Shown here: positions 44,087-52,956 of the stretch, piece after piece | Layout: every line of letters starts with the position of its first letter | Numbering within the stretch: position 1 is the first letter of the stretch | Origin: SCGC-AAA076-P13 sp964613455 | GTDB taxonomy: Bacteria > Pseudomonadota > Gammaproteobacteria > Magnimaribacterales > D2472 | Direction of reading: 5' to 3' | Assembly: GCA_964613455.1 (NCBI GenBank) | Contig: CAZTGS010000002.1 | Span: 1 to 64,000 of the forward strand | DNA length: 64,000 nucleotides | The notes under the pieces: generated by a model | Told to the model about the DNA's origin: nothing | What the model saw: only the letters and a program-made list of their open reading frames with translations | Database searches by the model: none | Program-made: the position numbers and the translations under genes

Positions 44087-45389
44087 ATTTATATTCTATA
44101 AAGTCAATTAACATCCTACCATTATCTGGGTTTTCTAAATTAGAACACGCTTCGTTATTACAATACATTGATGGGTCGACTGAACCACCATCATAGTCAC
44201 CGCCAGATGCAACATTCAGTATTAAAAAAAATTCCTCATTAAATGGGTAGTAATTATTATTAAATTCGGTTGAATCAGATGAAACATCAAAAAATGGAGT
44301 TTCTGCTGTATCCATAAACATTTTCATCGAATTCTCTGTCCATTTAAATGTTATTGAATGAAACTTATCATGAAAATTTACAGACATTGGAACCGTTTCA
44401 TTTCTATTAATCATCTCTCTATTGGATGATGAGCCAAAATGAATTGTAGAACCAACTTCTGTAGATACCCTTCCCTTTGCTTCCATAATATCTATTTCAC
44501 CATCATACGGCCACGTTTTAGTTCCCTCTATATTGCCTTCATGTAAAAGCCATACTGCTGGCCAATGACCGGTTCCTTTTGGAACTTTAAAACATACTGT
44601 TAATTCAGAAGGTTGTTTAAATAGTTTCTTGCTCGAAGTCATAACTCTTGCAGATGTATATTCCCAGGTATATGCACAACTACCATCTAAGCAAAAAGGA
44701 TCGTTAAAGACATTTGTATTATCATAAATAGGTTGAATTTTTAAAAACCCATTCTCTAAAAATAGATTCTCAGTAGTGTTTAATGTCTCGTTATAATTTT
44801 TAGCATATCCGTTTCCGGGTCCAGTGTAGTATTGAAGCTCATTATTTCCCCATCCACCAATCCATGTTCCATCAGATGCATTAAAACCATTGCCTAATTG
44901 GTAAGTAAAAATATTAGAATTGAATGTATTAGAATTGAAATTTTCTATCCAATATTCGTTAGAGTCATTTGAGGGATTTCTGCAGTAAGAATTCTTATCT
45001 TCGTTATAAATATCAGATGCATCTGAATCCGTTACCACCACAGTAATAGTTTTAGATGCAGATAAAGTCCCGCTTTGACCAGAACATGTAAGAATAAAAG
45101 TGTATGTTTTAATTGAGTTTAATATTAAATCTTCTGATCCACTTAATGATTTATTGCCACTCCAATCACCAGAGGCCTCGCATGATGAGGTGTTTGAAGT
45201 TAACCAGTTAAGTGTAGTCGCATTACTGATCTCAAGTTCCTCTGGGGTTGCAGAAAAAGAAGTTATCACTGGTGACAATACTGGAGCCATGTCTGGAGTT
45301 GAGGAAGACCCGCCCATGCCACCGCCTCCACAAGAGACTATAAAAAAAGAAATATATAATCTAGTAAAGAATTTATACAAATAATTCAT
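44076..45389 (-). CDS. GH16 family glycoside hydrolase lipoprotein (laminarinase-like)
   Basis: A 437-residue exported enzyme. The lipobox IVSC with Cys20 predicts a lipid-anchored envelope protein. A Gly/Ser linker is followed by an Ig-like domain (about 40-120). The GH16 catalytic domain spans about 140-437. The catalytic motif GEIDIME puts the nucleophile at Glu298, the helper at Asp300 and the acid/base at Glu303. GHWPAVWLL and IHFGSS are further GH16 landmarks. This EIDIME arrangement is typical of beta-1,3-glucanases acting on laminarin, the main storage glucan of diatoms and brown algae; other beta-glucans are possible. It sits nine bases upstream of the symporter gene on the same strand. 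Confidence 0.85.
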   Translation of the reverse strand: MNYLYKFFTRLYISFFIVSCGGGGMGGSSSTPDMAPVLSPVITSFSATPEELEISNATTLNWLTSNTSSCEASGDWSGNKSLSGSEDLILNSIKTYTFILTCSGQSGTLSASKTITVVVTDSDASDIYNEDKNSYCRNPSNDSNEYWIENFNSNTFNSNIFTYQLGNGFNASDGTWIGGWGNNELQYYTGPGNGYAKNYNETLNTTENLFLENGFLKIQPIYDNTNVFNDPFCLDGSCAYTWEYTSARVMTSSKKLFKQPSELTVCFKVPKGTGHWPAVWLLHEGNIEGTKTWPYDGEIDIMEAKGRVSTEVGSTIHFGSSSNREMINRNETVPMSVNFHDKFHSITFKWTENSMKMFMDTAETPFFDVSSDSTEFNNNYYPFNEEFFLILNVASGGDYDGGSVDPSMYCNNEACSNLENPDNGRMLIDFIEYKSID

Positions 45390-45398
45390 AAAAAAAAT

Positions 45399-47105
45399 TT
45401 AGGAATTATTATTTTTTATAAACTCATTTGTTAAATCTTTCATTTCATCTCTTAAAACAAAGAGTGCTATTAAGTTTGGAATAGAGACTAAAGCAACAAC
45501 TACATAAGCTATATTCCAAACTATTGTTGTATCAATAACAGCTGCTGAAATAAAGCATAAGACATAAAAATTACGATACCAAAATACGCCTCTTTCTCCA
45601 AAAATATATGCAGTAGATCTATCTCCGTAGTAACACCATGTGATTGCAGTTGAAAATGCAAACAATAATAAAGCTATTGCAACTAACTTACCTCCATAGT
45701 CACCAAGTATTCCGTTTGAGAAAGCTTTTGCTGTTAATTCAGCAGAACTTACTAGAGATTTTCCCTCAAAGGCTACAGTATCATTAAAAGTTTCAGAGCT
45801 ATCAACGAATGAAGCGGAGTTTACTTTTCCATCTACTATATTTAATAATCCATTGAATGGATTATTATCAGAGCCTTTAACTGTTATGTTTTCAGCAATA
45901 GATCTTAAATGAATAACGGTAATATTATCGCCTAATATTTTACCGTCTTTAATTTCTATAGATCCATTAAATTCTTTAACATTAGAGTCAATATTTTGAA
46001 CATATTTAGTTAATTCATTGATATGTTCTGGATAAAGAAAACTTTCATCTTTATTTACTTCATCACTATAGGTGCCATCCAAAATAATCATATCTGTTTT
46101 AGAAAAGTTGGTATCAAACTTTTCAGTCCAAACACCACTTGATAAAATAACTAAAGCTGTAACAGTACATACAACAATGGTATCTATGAATGGTTCTAAA
46201 ATTGAAACTACACCCTGATCAATCGATTTATTTTTTGACGATGCATGAGCTATTGGAGATGAACCTTGACCAGCTTCATTTGAATATAAGCCTCTAGCTA
46301 CACCGTATTTTAAGCTCATTGCAAAACTAGCACCCAAAAAACCACCCATAGCAGCAGAACCAGTGAAAACCTGTCCAAATATGGCGTTGAAAGAAGGAAT
46401 AATATTTTGATAATTTTCAACAAGGATAATCAAAGCTCCGCCAAAATATATTAACCCCATTATAGGAATAATCTTACTTGTAACAGATGCAATTCTTTTT
46501 ATGCCGCCTATTATTATAATCCATAATAAAATACCAAGAAATAAACCAGTAAATAGTTTTGGTACAGCAAATTCAGTATTCATTACCAGAGCTATATTAT
46601 TTATTTGCGGCATATTTCCAGAACCAATCGCAGTAATCATCATTAAGAACGCAAAAAGGATACCTGCCCATTTCATATTTAAGGCATGCTCTATGTAATA
46701 CATAGGGCCACCAGAAATTGAGCCATCTTCAAGATTAGTTCTATATTTATGACCTAAAGTTACTTCAACAAATTTTGTTGTCATCCCAAAGATAGCAGTA
46801 ATCCACATCCAAAAGATAGCAGCCGGACCTCCAGTCCAAATAGCCAAAGCAACACCACCTATGTTTCCAGTGCCAATAGCACCTGACATTGCGGTTGTTA
46901 GAGCCTCAAATCCAGTTGTTTCTCCCTCTCCATCAGATTTTTTATTACCAGATACCAATTTCCATGCTTTACCAAAAAATCTAAATTGCGGAAATCCTAG
47001 ATAAATAGTAAAAAATATGCCGGTGCCTATTAGTAAAGCTGGGAACCACCATGATCCACTCAAGTTGCTATCTAATAATATTAAAAAATCATTAAATTGT
47101 TCCAT
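45399..47105 (-). CDS. sodium:alanine/glycine symporter family protein (AGCS) with large inserted domain
   Basis: A 568-residue polytopic transporter of the alanine or glycine:cation symporter family. GFEALTTAMSGAIGTGNIGGVA near 65-86, SISGGPMYYIEHAL and YGVARGLYSNEAGQGSSPIAHA near 267-288 are family signatures. The usual length is 450-490 residues. Here a hydrophilic block of roughly 125 residues (about 327-453) is inserted between two late membrane helices, on the expected extracytoplasmic side, with a beta-rich pattern. The membrane core on both sides is intact. The gene is in line with the glutaredoxin and GH16 genes. Amino-acid substrate is inferred from the family. Confidence 0.85.
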   Translation of the reverse strand: MEQFNDFLILLDSNLSGSWWFPALLIGTGIFFTIYLGFPQFRFFGKAWKLVSGNKKSDGEGETTGFEALTTAMSGAIGTGNIGGVALAIWTGGPAAIFWMWITAIFGMTTKFVEVTLGHKYRTNLEDGSISGGPMYYIEHALNMKWAGILFAFLMMITAIGSGNMPQINNIALVMNTEFAVPKLFTGLFLGILLWIIIIGGIKRIASVTSKIIPIMGLIYFGGALIILVENYQNIIPSFNAIFGQVFTGSAAMGGFLGASFAMSLKYGVARGLYSNEAGQGSSPIAHASSKNKSIDQGVVSILEPFIDTIVVCTVTALVILSSGVWTEKFDTNFSKTDMIILDGTYSDEVNKDESFLYPEHINELTKYVQNIDSNVKEFNGSIEIKDGKILGDNITVIHLRSIAENITVKGSDNNPFNGLLNIVDGKVNSASFVDSSETFNDTVAFEGKSLVSSAELTAKAFSNGILGDYGGKLVAIALLLFAFSTAITWCYYGDRSTAYIFGERGVFWYRNFYVLCFISAAVIDTTIVWNIAYVVVALVSIPNLIALFVLRDEMKDLTNEFIKNNNS

Positions 47106-47108
47106 AAT

Positions 47109-47336
47109 TTATTCCTTGTTGCTCGCCCATGCTTCTAATTCTGTATAACCACCAATACTATCACCATTAATCTTTATTTGGGGAAACGTTCTAGCTGTAG
47201 GAAATAAATCAAAAAAATCTTCTCGTGTAAATTCTTCATCTAGTTGTTTATATTTATATTCATAGCCTTCTCGCTCACATAAAGACTTAGCTTTATCGCA
47301 GTATGGACAAAATGTTTTTCCGTATATTTCAATCAT
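47109..47336 (-). CDS. glutaredoxin
   Basis: A 75-residue dithiol glutaredoxin with the active site CPYC at residues 11-14. The cis-Pro segment TFPQIKINGDSIGGYTELEAW binds glutathione. It is a short single-domain form, as found in phage-like and GrxA/NrdC-type proteins. The start ATG is 40 bases from the divergent SDR gene, and the stop is three bases before the symporter start. It probably supplies reducing power to ribonucleotide reductase or to protein thiols. Confidence 0.88.
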   Translation of the reverse strand: MIEIYGKTFCPYCDKAKSLCEREGYEYKYKQLDEEFTREDFFDLFPTARTFPQIKINGDSIGGYTELEAWASNKE

Positions 47337-47376
47337 GTTAGTATTTAATAATTAATAACCAATTATAGTCATAAAA

Positions 47377-48144
47377 ATGTCATTATTTAACCTTAAAGAT
47401 AAATCAATTTTAATAACAGGGTCCTCAAGAGGAATAGGAAAATCTATTGCTCGACATTCTGCTTTAATGGGGGCAAATGTAATTATATCTTCCCGCAAGA
47501 TAGATGCATGCAAATCTACAGCTAAGGAAATAAATGACGAAATAGGTAAAGAAGTAGCATTCCCTATTGAATGTAATATTGGGGATGAAAATCAGTTGGG
47601 AAATCTTGTAGATGAAACGACAAGATTATTGGGGGGAATTGATGTGCTTGTTTGTAATGCTGCAACTAATACATACATGGGATCAATGTTAGATATGTCA
47701 AATGAACAATTTGATAAAGTTATGCATAACAATATTAGATCTAATCAATTATTATGCAATTTGTGTTTACCTGGAATGGTAGAAAAGAAAGACGGATCAA
47801 TAATAATTATTTCAAGCATAGCTGCCATAAAGGGTAGTTCAATTCTAGGTGCTTATAATATTAGTAAAGCTGCAGATGTAATGATTGTAAAAAATATTGC
47901 TGCAGAATTTGGTAGTAAAAACATAAGAGCTAATACAATTGCGCCAGGTTTAATAAAGACTGACTTTGCTAAGGCCTTATGGGAGAACCCAGATATTCTT
48001 AAAACAGTACTAAGGACTACGCCAATGCAAAGAATTGGTGAGCCTGATGAAATCGCAGGCGTTGCTGTAATGCTAGCATCAGATGCTGGTAATTATATAA
48101 ACGGTCAGACTATTGTTGTGGATGGTGGAACGACTATAGCTTAA
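47377..48144 (+). CDS. short-chain dehydrogenase/reductase (SDR) family oxidoreductase
   Basis: A 255-residue classical SDR. The cofactor motif TGSSRGIGKS is at 14-23, the NAAT motif near 95, the catalytic Ser in IISSIAA, and Tyr-Lys in GAYNISKAA. The C-terminal GQTIVVDGGTTIA is typical. Arg after the glycine motif (SSRKID) suggests NADP(H). It is not in an obvious operon; it ends converging on holB with 11 bases of overlap. Substrate unknown. It is unlikely to be FabG, which is encoded at 51052. Confidence 0.85.
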   Translation: MSLFNLKDKSILITGSSRGIGKSIARHSALMGANVIISSRKIDACKSTAKEINDEIGKEVAFPIECNIGDENQLGNLVDETTRLLGGIDVLVCNAATNTYMGSMLDMSNEQFDKVMHNNIRSNQLLCNLCLPGMVEKKDGSIIIISSIAAIKGSSILGAYNISKAADVMIVKNIAAEFGSKNIRANTIAPGLIKTDFAKALWENPDILKTVLRTTPMQRIGEPDEIAGVAVMLASDAGNYINGQTIVVDGGTTIA

Positions 48145-49114
48145 TTGACTGTTTTAGCTCACTAAAAAAATAGTTAAGTACGTGTGTTTCATTTATAGAA
48201 GATACTTTATAAAAATCAAATCTTAGTTGATTAAGTTCATCAACAATATTTGATATTTTAAGTTTGTTAAAAGAAGTATCGTTAAAAAGTTTATAAGACC
48301 CGCTTAATTGATTTTCTGTGATCTTAGACATTAATAATATCTTTAAGAATTCAACTAAATAATTAACCTTATCAATAAAATTAATCTCTAAATCACTAAA
48401 TAACTTGATTGCCTGTAATTGATCTACATTACCTAAGGTAAAATCATTCATTATAACTATGAATTCTTTATATGAGTTTTGATTATCATTTTGAATATCT
48501 TCCATTATCTTTAGTGGAGTAGAAAAACTTGGAAAATCCAAAGCGGAATAATCGGATATACCTGCATCAATTAGCCATTCATTAGTCTGCTGATTTGATA
48601 GATTTTTAATATTTATAGTCTGACACCTGCTATAAATTGTTTCATTTAGTGCCTTGGGTCTATTTGTTGTCATAATAATATATGAATATGGTGCTGGCTC
48701 TTCAAGTGACTTAAGTAATGCGTTTTGAGCTGCATTATTCATTAAATCTGCATTTAATATTAAAACAACTTTATTTTTTGAAATGGATGGGGTCAGGGTT
48801 AAAAATGAAACAACATCTCTGAATCCTTTCTCGTCATCCCAGTTCTTACTTTCTTTTCTTCTACTAATATCATTAACGCCTAATTTATCTTTATCTAGTA
48901 GGTACATATCAGGATGATTGTTTTTATTTAATAAATTTAAATGTTCTTCATTAATTTTATTCTCGAAATTCATAATGATTTCATTGGAAATCTTTTTTGC
49001 AAGCAAACTTTTACCAATACCTAAAGGGCCGTTGATAATAATTCCATGAGGAAGATTTTTAAAATTTATAGACTTATATAAATCATCTAACCACTTGTAT
49101 TTGGATAGATTCAT
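48134..49114 (-). CDS. holB: DNA polymerase III subunit delta'
   Basis: A 326-residue clamp-loader subunit. The N-terminal AAA+ domain has a well-kept P-loop GPLGIGKS at about 29-36, NNAAQNALLKSLEEPAP, and the sensor region TTNRPKALNETIYSRCQTI with the SRC motif. The four-cysteine zinc module that E. coli delta' has between the P-loop and HPD (here NNHPDMYLLD) is missing. The rest of the sequence is diverged and Asn/Lys rich. Gene order mltG-tmk-holB is conserved in gammaproteobacteria, and the start overlaps tmk by four bases. Confidence 0.9.
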   Translation of the reverse strand: MNLSKYKWLDDLYKSINFKNLPHGIIINGPLGIGKSLLAKKISNEIIMNFENKINEEHLNLLNKNNHPDMYLLDKDKLGVNDISRRKESKNWDDEKGFRDVVSFLTLTPSISKNKVVLILNADLMNNAAQNALLKSLEEPAPYSYIIMTTNRPKALNETIYSRCQTINIKNLSNQQTNEWLIDAGISDYSALDFPSFSTPLKIMEDIQNDNQNSYKEFIVIMNDFTLGNVDQLQAIKLFSDLEINFIDKVNYLVEFLKILLMSKITENQLSGSYKLFNDTSFNKLKISNIVDELNQLRFDFYKVSSINETHVLNYFFSELKQSIKL

Positions 49115-49707
49115 AAAATTGAAGCTAGCGCACCGAGGACAGATTTATGAATCGCATTAATTTCCATATTGGCGTCAATAATCTTAAATCTTGAATTCTT
49201 TACATTTGCGATTTCAAGATAGCCATTTCTTACATTTTCAAAAAACTCATTGCCAGATGATTCAATTCTATCCTTAACATCGCCAGTCTTTCTCTTAAAG
49301 CCCTCTTCTACAGTTATATCCAGTAATAATGTTAGATTTGGTTCAGGACATTTTGTAAAATCAATTAGCCTTTCTATAAAATCTAAAGAAAGACCTCTTC
49401 CATAACCTTGATATGCTATTGATGCATCATAAAATCTGTCAAAAAGAATAAAATCTAATTCAGTACTACTTACTTTTTCATGAATCAACTGAGCTCTAGC
49501 AGAGAACATAAGCAATAATTCTGTTTCAGAAGATAGGGATTCAGATGAGTTTAATAAAATATTTCTAATTTGTTCACCTGTTTTAGTTGAACCTGGTTCT
49601 CTTAAAATCTCTGTTGAGTAACCATTCTCAATTAAGTAGTCTTTTAATAAATTTATTTGCGTTGATTTCCCTACCCCCTCAATGCCTTCAAAACTGATTA
49701 GCTTCAT
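49111..49707 (-). CDS. tmk: thymidylate kinase
   Basis: A 198-residue dTMP kinase. The P-loop FEGIEGVGKSTQ is at 5-16. LREPGSTKTGEQIR is the DRX-type/substrate segment, and LFDRFYDASIAYQGYGRGL carries the catalytic DR motif. LID Arg residues appear in FKRKTGDVKDRIE. Length is near E. coli (213). It overlaps mltG and holB by four bases on each side, so the three genes are coupled. Confidence 0.95.
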   Translation of the reverse strand: MKLISFEGIEGVGKSTQINLLKDYLIENGYSTEILREPGSTKTGEQIRNILLNSSESLSSETELLLMFSARAQLIHEKVSSTELDFILFDRFYDASIAYQGYGRGLSLDFIERLIDFTKCPEPNLTLLLDITVEEGFKRKTGDVKDRIESSGNEFFENVRNGYLEIANVKNSRFKIIDANMEINAIHKSVLGALASIL

Positions 49708-50660
49708 TTGTCTAAGCCTAGTTTTTTAATCATCATTAGGTGCTCATCATATGTTTTAGAAAAGTAATGAGATCTTGGAGAATCTGCAACAAAAAATAAA
49801 AAATCTCCTGGCGTACTTAATATAGCGGCTTCAATAGAACTAATTGAAGCATTTGAAATCGGAGTTGGTGGAAGACCTTTAATCATGTAAGTATTATATA
49901 AATTTTTTTTATTAAGAATATCAGATTTTTTAATATCCCCATTAAAATTTGGCAATAAACCATAGATTATTGTTGGATCAGCCTGAAGTCTCATACCTAG
50001 ATTCATTCGTTTAAGAAATACGCCGGCTATTAACGATTTTTCATTATTATTACCTGCTTCTTTTTCGATAATTGAAGCCAAAACTAATGCTTCGAATTTA
50101 TTTTTTAATGGGTTTTCTATTGGTTTTTTAAGCCAAATTTTTGAAAGCATACTATCTAGCGAATTATGACTTTTCTGAAGAATTAAAGATGCGGGTACAT
50201 TTTTTTTATAAAAGTATGTTTCTGGCAATAAGATGCCCTCTTTAAATGGGTAATTGGTATTAATACAATTAAGAAAGCTGCAGTCACTATTAAAGGAACT
50301 CCTATTTATTTCTTCTTGTAATTCATAAATATTAGAACCTTCAATAACTGTAAATTTATGAGTAAAAGTATCGCCTTTATTAAATGAAATAAATAAGTCT
50401 TCAAGTTTTTTATTATGAATTTTATATTCGCCTACCTTAAAATTTTCAATAGACTCTATAGTTATAAATAACTTGAAGAGAGCTTTATTTACAAATGAAA
50501 TGGGTGCTACTTTTGTTAATACTTTTTCCATAGAGTCGCCCTTGTCAATATATACAAGGGTGTCATCAATCAATGGCTGATAGTTTTTAAAAGCTTTATA
50601 TGGTCCAGCAACAGATAGAACTAAGAACGCAAAAACTAGGAATAAATATAATATTCTCAT
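49704..50660 (-). CDS. mltG: endolytic murein transglycosylase MltG
   Basis: A 318-residue inner-membrane lytic transglycosylase that cuts nascent glycan strands. One N-terminal helix (about 3-19) is followed by a LysM-like region and the YceG-type catalytic domain. The catalytic Glu is in LASIIEKEAGN, followed by VFLKRMNLGMRLQADPTIIYGL. KGLPPTPISNASISSIEAA and the C-terminal FFVADSPRSHYFSKTYDEH are conserved. It is preceded by acpP and a hairpin, not by fabF-pabC as in E. coli. Confidence 0.94.
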   Translation of the reverse strand: MRILYLFLVFAFLVLSVAGPYKAFKNYQPLIDDTLVYIDKGDSMEKVLTKVAPISFVNKALFKLFITIESIENFKVGEYKIHNKKLEDLFISFNKGDTFTHKFTVIEGSNIYELQEEINRSSFNSDCSFLNCINTNYPFKEGILLPETYFYKKNVPASLILQKSHNSLDSMLSKIWLKKPIENPLKNKFEALVLASIIEKEAGNNNEKSLIAGVFLKRMNLGMRLQADPTIIYGLLPNFNGDIKKSDILNKKNLYNTYMIKGLPPTPISNASISSIEAAILSTPGDFLFFVADSPRSHYFSKTYDEHLMMIKKLGLDK

Positions 50661-50722
50661 AGATCAGGAGTAATGCTAAAAATTTCCAAGAGCAGTCTCC
50701 TTAGAAAATAAAAAGAACAAAT

Positions 50723-50753
50723 TTAAAACTACAACAGAAAGTTGTAGTTTTAA
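50723..50753 (-). terminator. strong hairpin after acpP, probable terminator
   Basis: A 13-base-pair perfect stem (left arm 50723-50735, right arm 50741-50753) with a five-base loop lies nine bases downstream of the acpP stop. On the minus strand it is followed by moderately T-rich sequence. It would end or attenuate the fabD-fabG-acpP transcript before mltG, raising acpP relative to downstream genes. Confidence 0.75.
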
Positions 50754-50761
50754 TAGAAATA

Positions 50762-50992
50762 CTACGAATTGGAATTAATGTAACTTACAGCTTCGTTAAC
50801 AGTTGAAATTTTTTCTGCATCTTCATCAGCAATTTCAAGATCAAACTCTTCTTCAAGCGCCATAACTAATTCAACGGTGTCTAGTGAATCAGCACCAAGA
50901 TCATCTACAAATGATGAATCACTTTGTATTTCATCCATGGCTGTACCAAGTTGATCACTAACAATTTTTTTGACTCTATCTTCGACACTCAT
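50762..50992 (-). CDS. acpP: acyl carrier protein
   Basis: A 76-residue acidic carrier protein. The phosphopantetheine attachment site is Ser36 in GADSLDTVELVMALEEEF. SVEDRVKKIVSDQLG is the typical start. Length matches E. coli (78). It follows fabG by 59 bases and is followed by a strong hairpin, which fits a highly abundant separate message. Confidence 0.97.
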   Translation of the reverse strand: MSVEDRVKKIVSDQLGTAMDEIQSDSSFVDDLGADSLDTVELVMALEEEFDLEIADEDAEKISTVNEAVSYINSNS

Positions 50993-51051
50993 AATAACTC
51001 CCTATTGAAAAAACAACATTTTACATCTATTAGTAAGAAGTTGCACATTTC

Positions 51052-51768
51052 TTAATACATAAATAAACCACCATCTACAGAAATGGTTTGTCCTGTTATA
51101 TAAGAAGCATTTTCACTAGATAAGAAAATTACTAATTCAGATATATCATTTACAGAACCTAGTCTTGCAAGCGGGATTCCTTTAATAATTTCTTTCTTGG
51201 CATGATCGTCCATGTAAGAGGTCATATCTGTTTCAATAAAACCTGGAGCTACTGAGTTAACAGTGATTCCTCGAGATCCGATTTCTTTAGCTAGAGATTT
51301 GGTAAAACCATTCAATCCTGCTTTTGCAGAAGAATAATTAACTTGTCCAGGATTACCCATTAAGCCCGATACAGATGAGATATTTATGATACGACCATAT
51401 TTATTCTTAATCATATTTTTTATAAATGCTTTAGTAATATTAAATGTTCCTGTTAGATTCGTATCTAAGACATCATCCCAGTCATCATCTTTCATTCTAA
51501 GAAATAATTGATCAGATGTTATGCCTGCATTGTTGATAACTATCGAAGGCATTAAATTTTTATCTTTTAAGTTCTTTACACATTCAGTTATGGATTCTCT
51601 TGATGTGATATCAAGTTTGATTGGAATTAAATTCTCTGAATTGTTATCAAATATGAATTCACTCCTAGAGGTCCCAATGACAGTATGACCAAGAGATGCA
51701 AAGTGATTTGCTATAGAAAGCCCTATTCCTTTTGATGCACCAGAAATAAATACAATTTCTTTCTTCAT
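51052..51768 (-). CDS. fabG: 3-oxoacyl-ACP reductase FabG
   Basis: A 238-residue SDR reducing 3-oxoacyl-ACP with NADPH. Cofactor motif GASKGIGLS is near the start, VINNAGIT at about 80, the catalytic Ser in INISSVSG, and Tyr-Lys in VNYSSAKAGL. The C-terminal YITGQTISVDGGLFM is conserved. Position between fabD and acpP settles the identity. It overlaps fabD by four bases. Confidence 0.95.
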   Translation of the reverse strand: MKKEIVFISGASKGIGLSIANHFASLGHTVIGTSRSEFIFDNNSENLIPIKLDITSRESITECVKNLKDKNLMPSIVINNAGITSDQLFLRMKDDDWDDVLDTNLTGTFNITKAFIKNMIKNKYGRIINISSVSGLMGNPGQVNYSSAKAGLNGFTKSLAKEIGSRGITVNSVAPGFIETDMTSYMDDHAKKEIIKGIPLARLGSVNDISELVIFLSSENASYITGQTISVDGGLFMY

Positions 51769-52685
51769 GTTAGATTGTAAAACTCTTCCTCAAAATTTTC
51801 AGATGACATAGATAATATATTATCTAAACCGTTAGCTTTAGCAAGACTTGATAAAACTCTACCCGGACCACATTCTATAATTATTCCATCGAAATCTTTG
51901 ATATGTTTCATAGTTTTTAACCATTGAACAGGAGAAGTAAGTTGTTTAGTTAAATTAACAGAAATGTTATTTGAATCTTTTCCAATTAAGCCATCTATAT
52001 TATGTATAACGGGTATCAATGGCTTTGCAAAAGTAATATTTATCAACTCTTTTTCTAACAACTTCGATGCATCATTCATGAGAACACAATGTGAAGCAAC
52101 ACTTACATTTAATTTAACACATCTTTTAGCTCCTGCTTTCTTGCACTCATCTGCGGCAATTTGTGCAGAATCATGATGCCCGGCAATAACAATTTGATTT
52201 TCTGAATTTATATTTGCAGGACTTACATCATTACCAGAGGATTTAGAAATATCTCTACATATATTATTAATAATCTCTATATCTAAATTTAGAATAGCGT
52301 ACATAGAACCTTCTGGACAATTTTCCATGAATTTGCCCCTTTTATGAACAATGTTTAAGGCCTTTTTTATATCTAAACTATTTGATGCAACTAATGCTGA
52401 ATATTCACCTAAAGAATGACCGGCTAAAATATCAGGAACAATAGTAGTAATTGATTTAAATTTTTTATAGTAAAGATATGAGGTGGCCAAGATAGCTGGC
52501 TGTGTAACAGATGTTTTATTTAATAACTCATCAGGTCCGTTCTTGATAATATCAACTAAATCAAAGTCGAATATGTCACTAGAGATTGATGAAATTTCAG
52601 AAATATCCTCGGAGTTAAAACTTTTTAACATCCCAATAGATTGAGAGCCTTGACCAGGAAAAAGTAAACTGAGATGCCTAGGCAT
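51765..52685 (-). CDS. fabD: malonyl-CoA:ACP transacylase FabD
   Basis: A 306-residue transacylase that loads malonate on ACP. LFPGQGSQSIGML is the N-terminal signature, and the nucleophile Ser is in AGHSLGEYSAL. Catalytic His is in VASHCVLM and the Gln/Arg environment in TQPAILAT. It starts three bases after rpmF. In most gammaproteobacteria plsX and fabH lie between rpmF and fabD; they are missing here. Confidence 0.95.
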   Translation of the reverse strand: MPRHLSLLFPGQGSQSIGMLKSFNSEDISEISSISSDIFDFDLVDIIKNGPDELLNKTSVTQPAILATSYLYYKKFKSITTIVPDILAGHSLGEYSALVASNSLDIKKALNIVHKRGKFMENCPEGSMYAILNLDIEIINNICRDISKSSGNDVSPANINSENQIVIAGHHDSAQIAADECKKAGAKRCVKLNVSVASHCVLMNDASKLLEKELINITFAKPLIPVIHNIDGLIGKDSNNISVNLTKQLTSPVQWLKTMKHIKDFDGIIIECGPGRVLSSLAKANGLDNILSMSSENFEEEFYNLT

Positions 52686-52688
52686 TAT

Positions 52689-52898
52689 CTAAGCTGATGT
52701 TTCTTCGGCTTCTACTTTTTCTACTTTTCTTAGATCCTTTACTAGTCTGCCTTTATAAAAACCATCTTTAGTCATTTGATGACGCGCGTGCTTTTCACCA
52801 GAGACTGGGTCTATAGATAGAGTAGATGCTGTTAATGAGTCATGAGACCTTCTTTGACCTCTTCTAGACCTTGTAACCTTACTTTTTTGAACTGCCAT
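52689..52898 (-). CDS. rpmF: 50S ribosomal protein L32
   Basis: A 69-residue ribosomal protein. MAVQKSKVTRSRRGQRRSHD is the classic start, and SGEKHARHQMTKDGFYKGR follows. It is the cysteine-free (zinc-independent) form, as in E. coli. A C-terminal extension of about 13 mostly charged residues (EKVEAEETSA at the end) makes it longer than the E. coli protein (57). It is separated from rluC by 58 bases, which may hold the promoter of the rpmF-fabD-fabG-acpP unit. YceD, the usual upstream partner, is absent. Confidence 0.95.
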   Translation of the reverse strand: MAVQKSKVTRSRRGQRRSHDSLTASTLSIDPVSGEKHARHQMTKDGFYKGRLVKDLRKVEKVEAEETSA

Positions 52899-52956
52899 AG
52901 TTAACCCTTAAAAAAAATGTATCCTATCAAAATTATACAACTATTGGTAGATTTTT

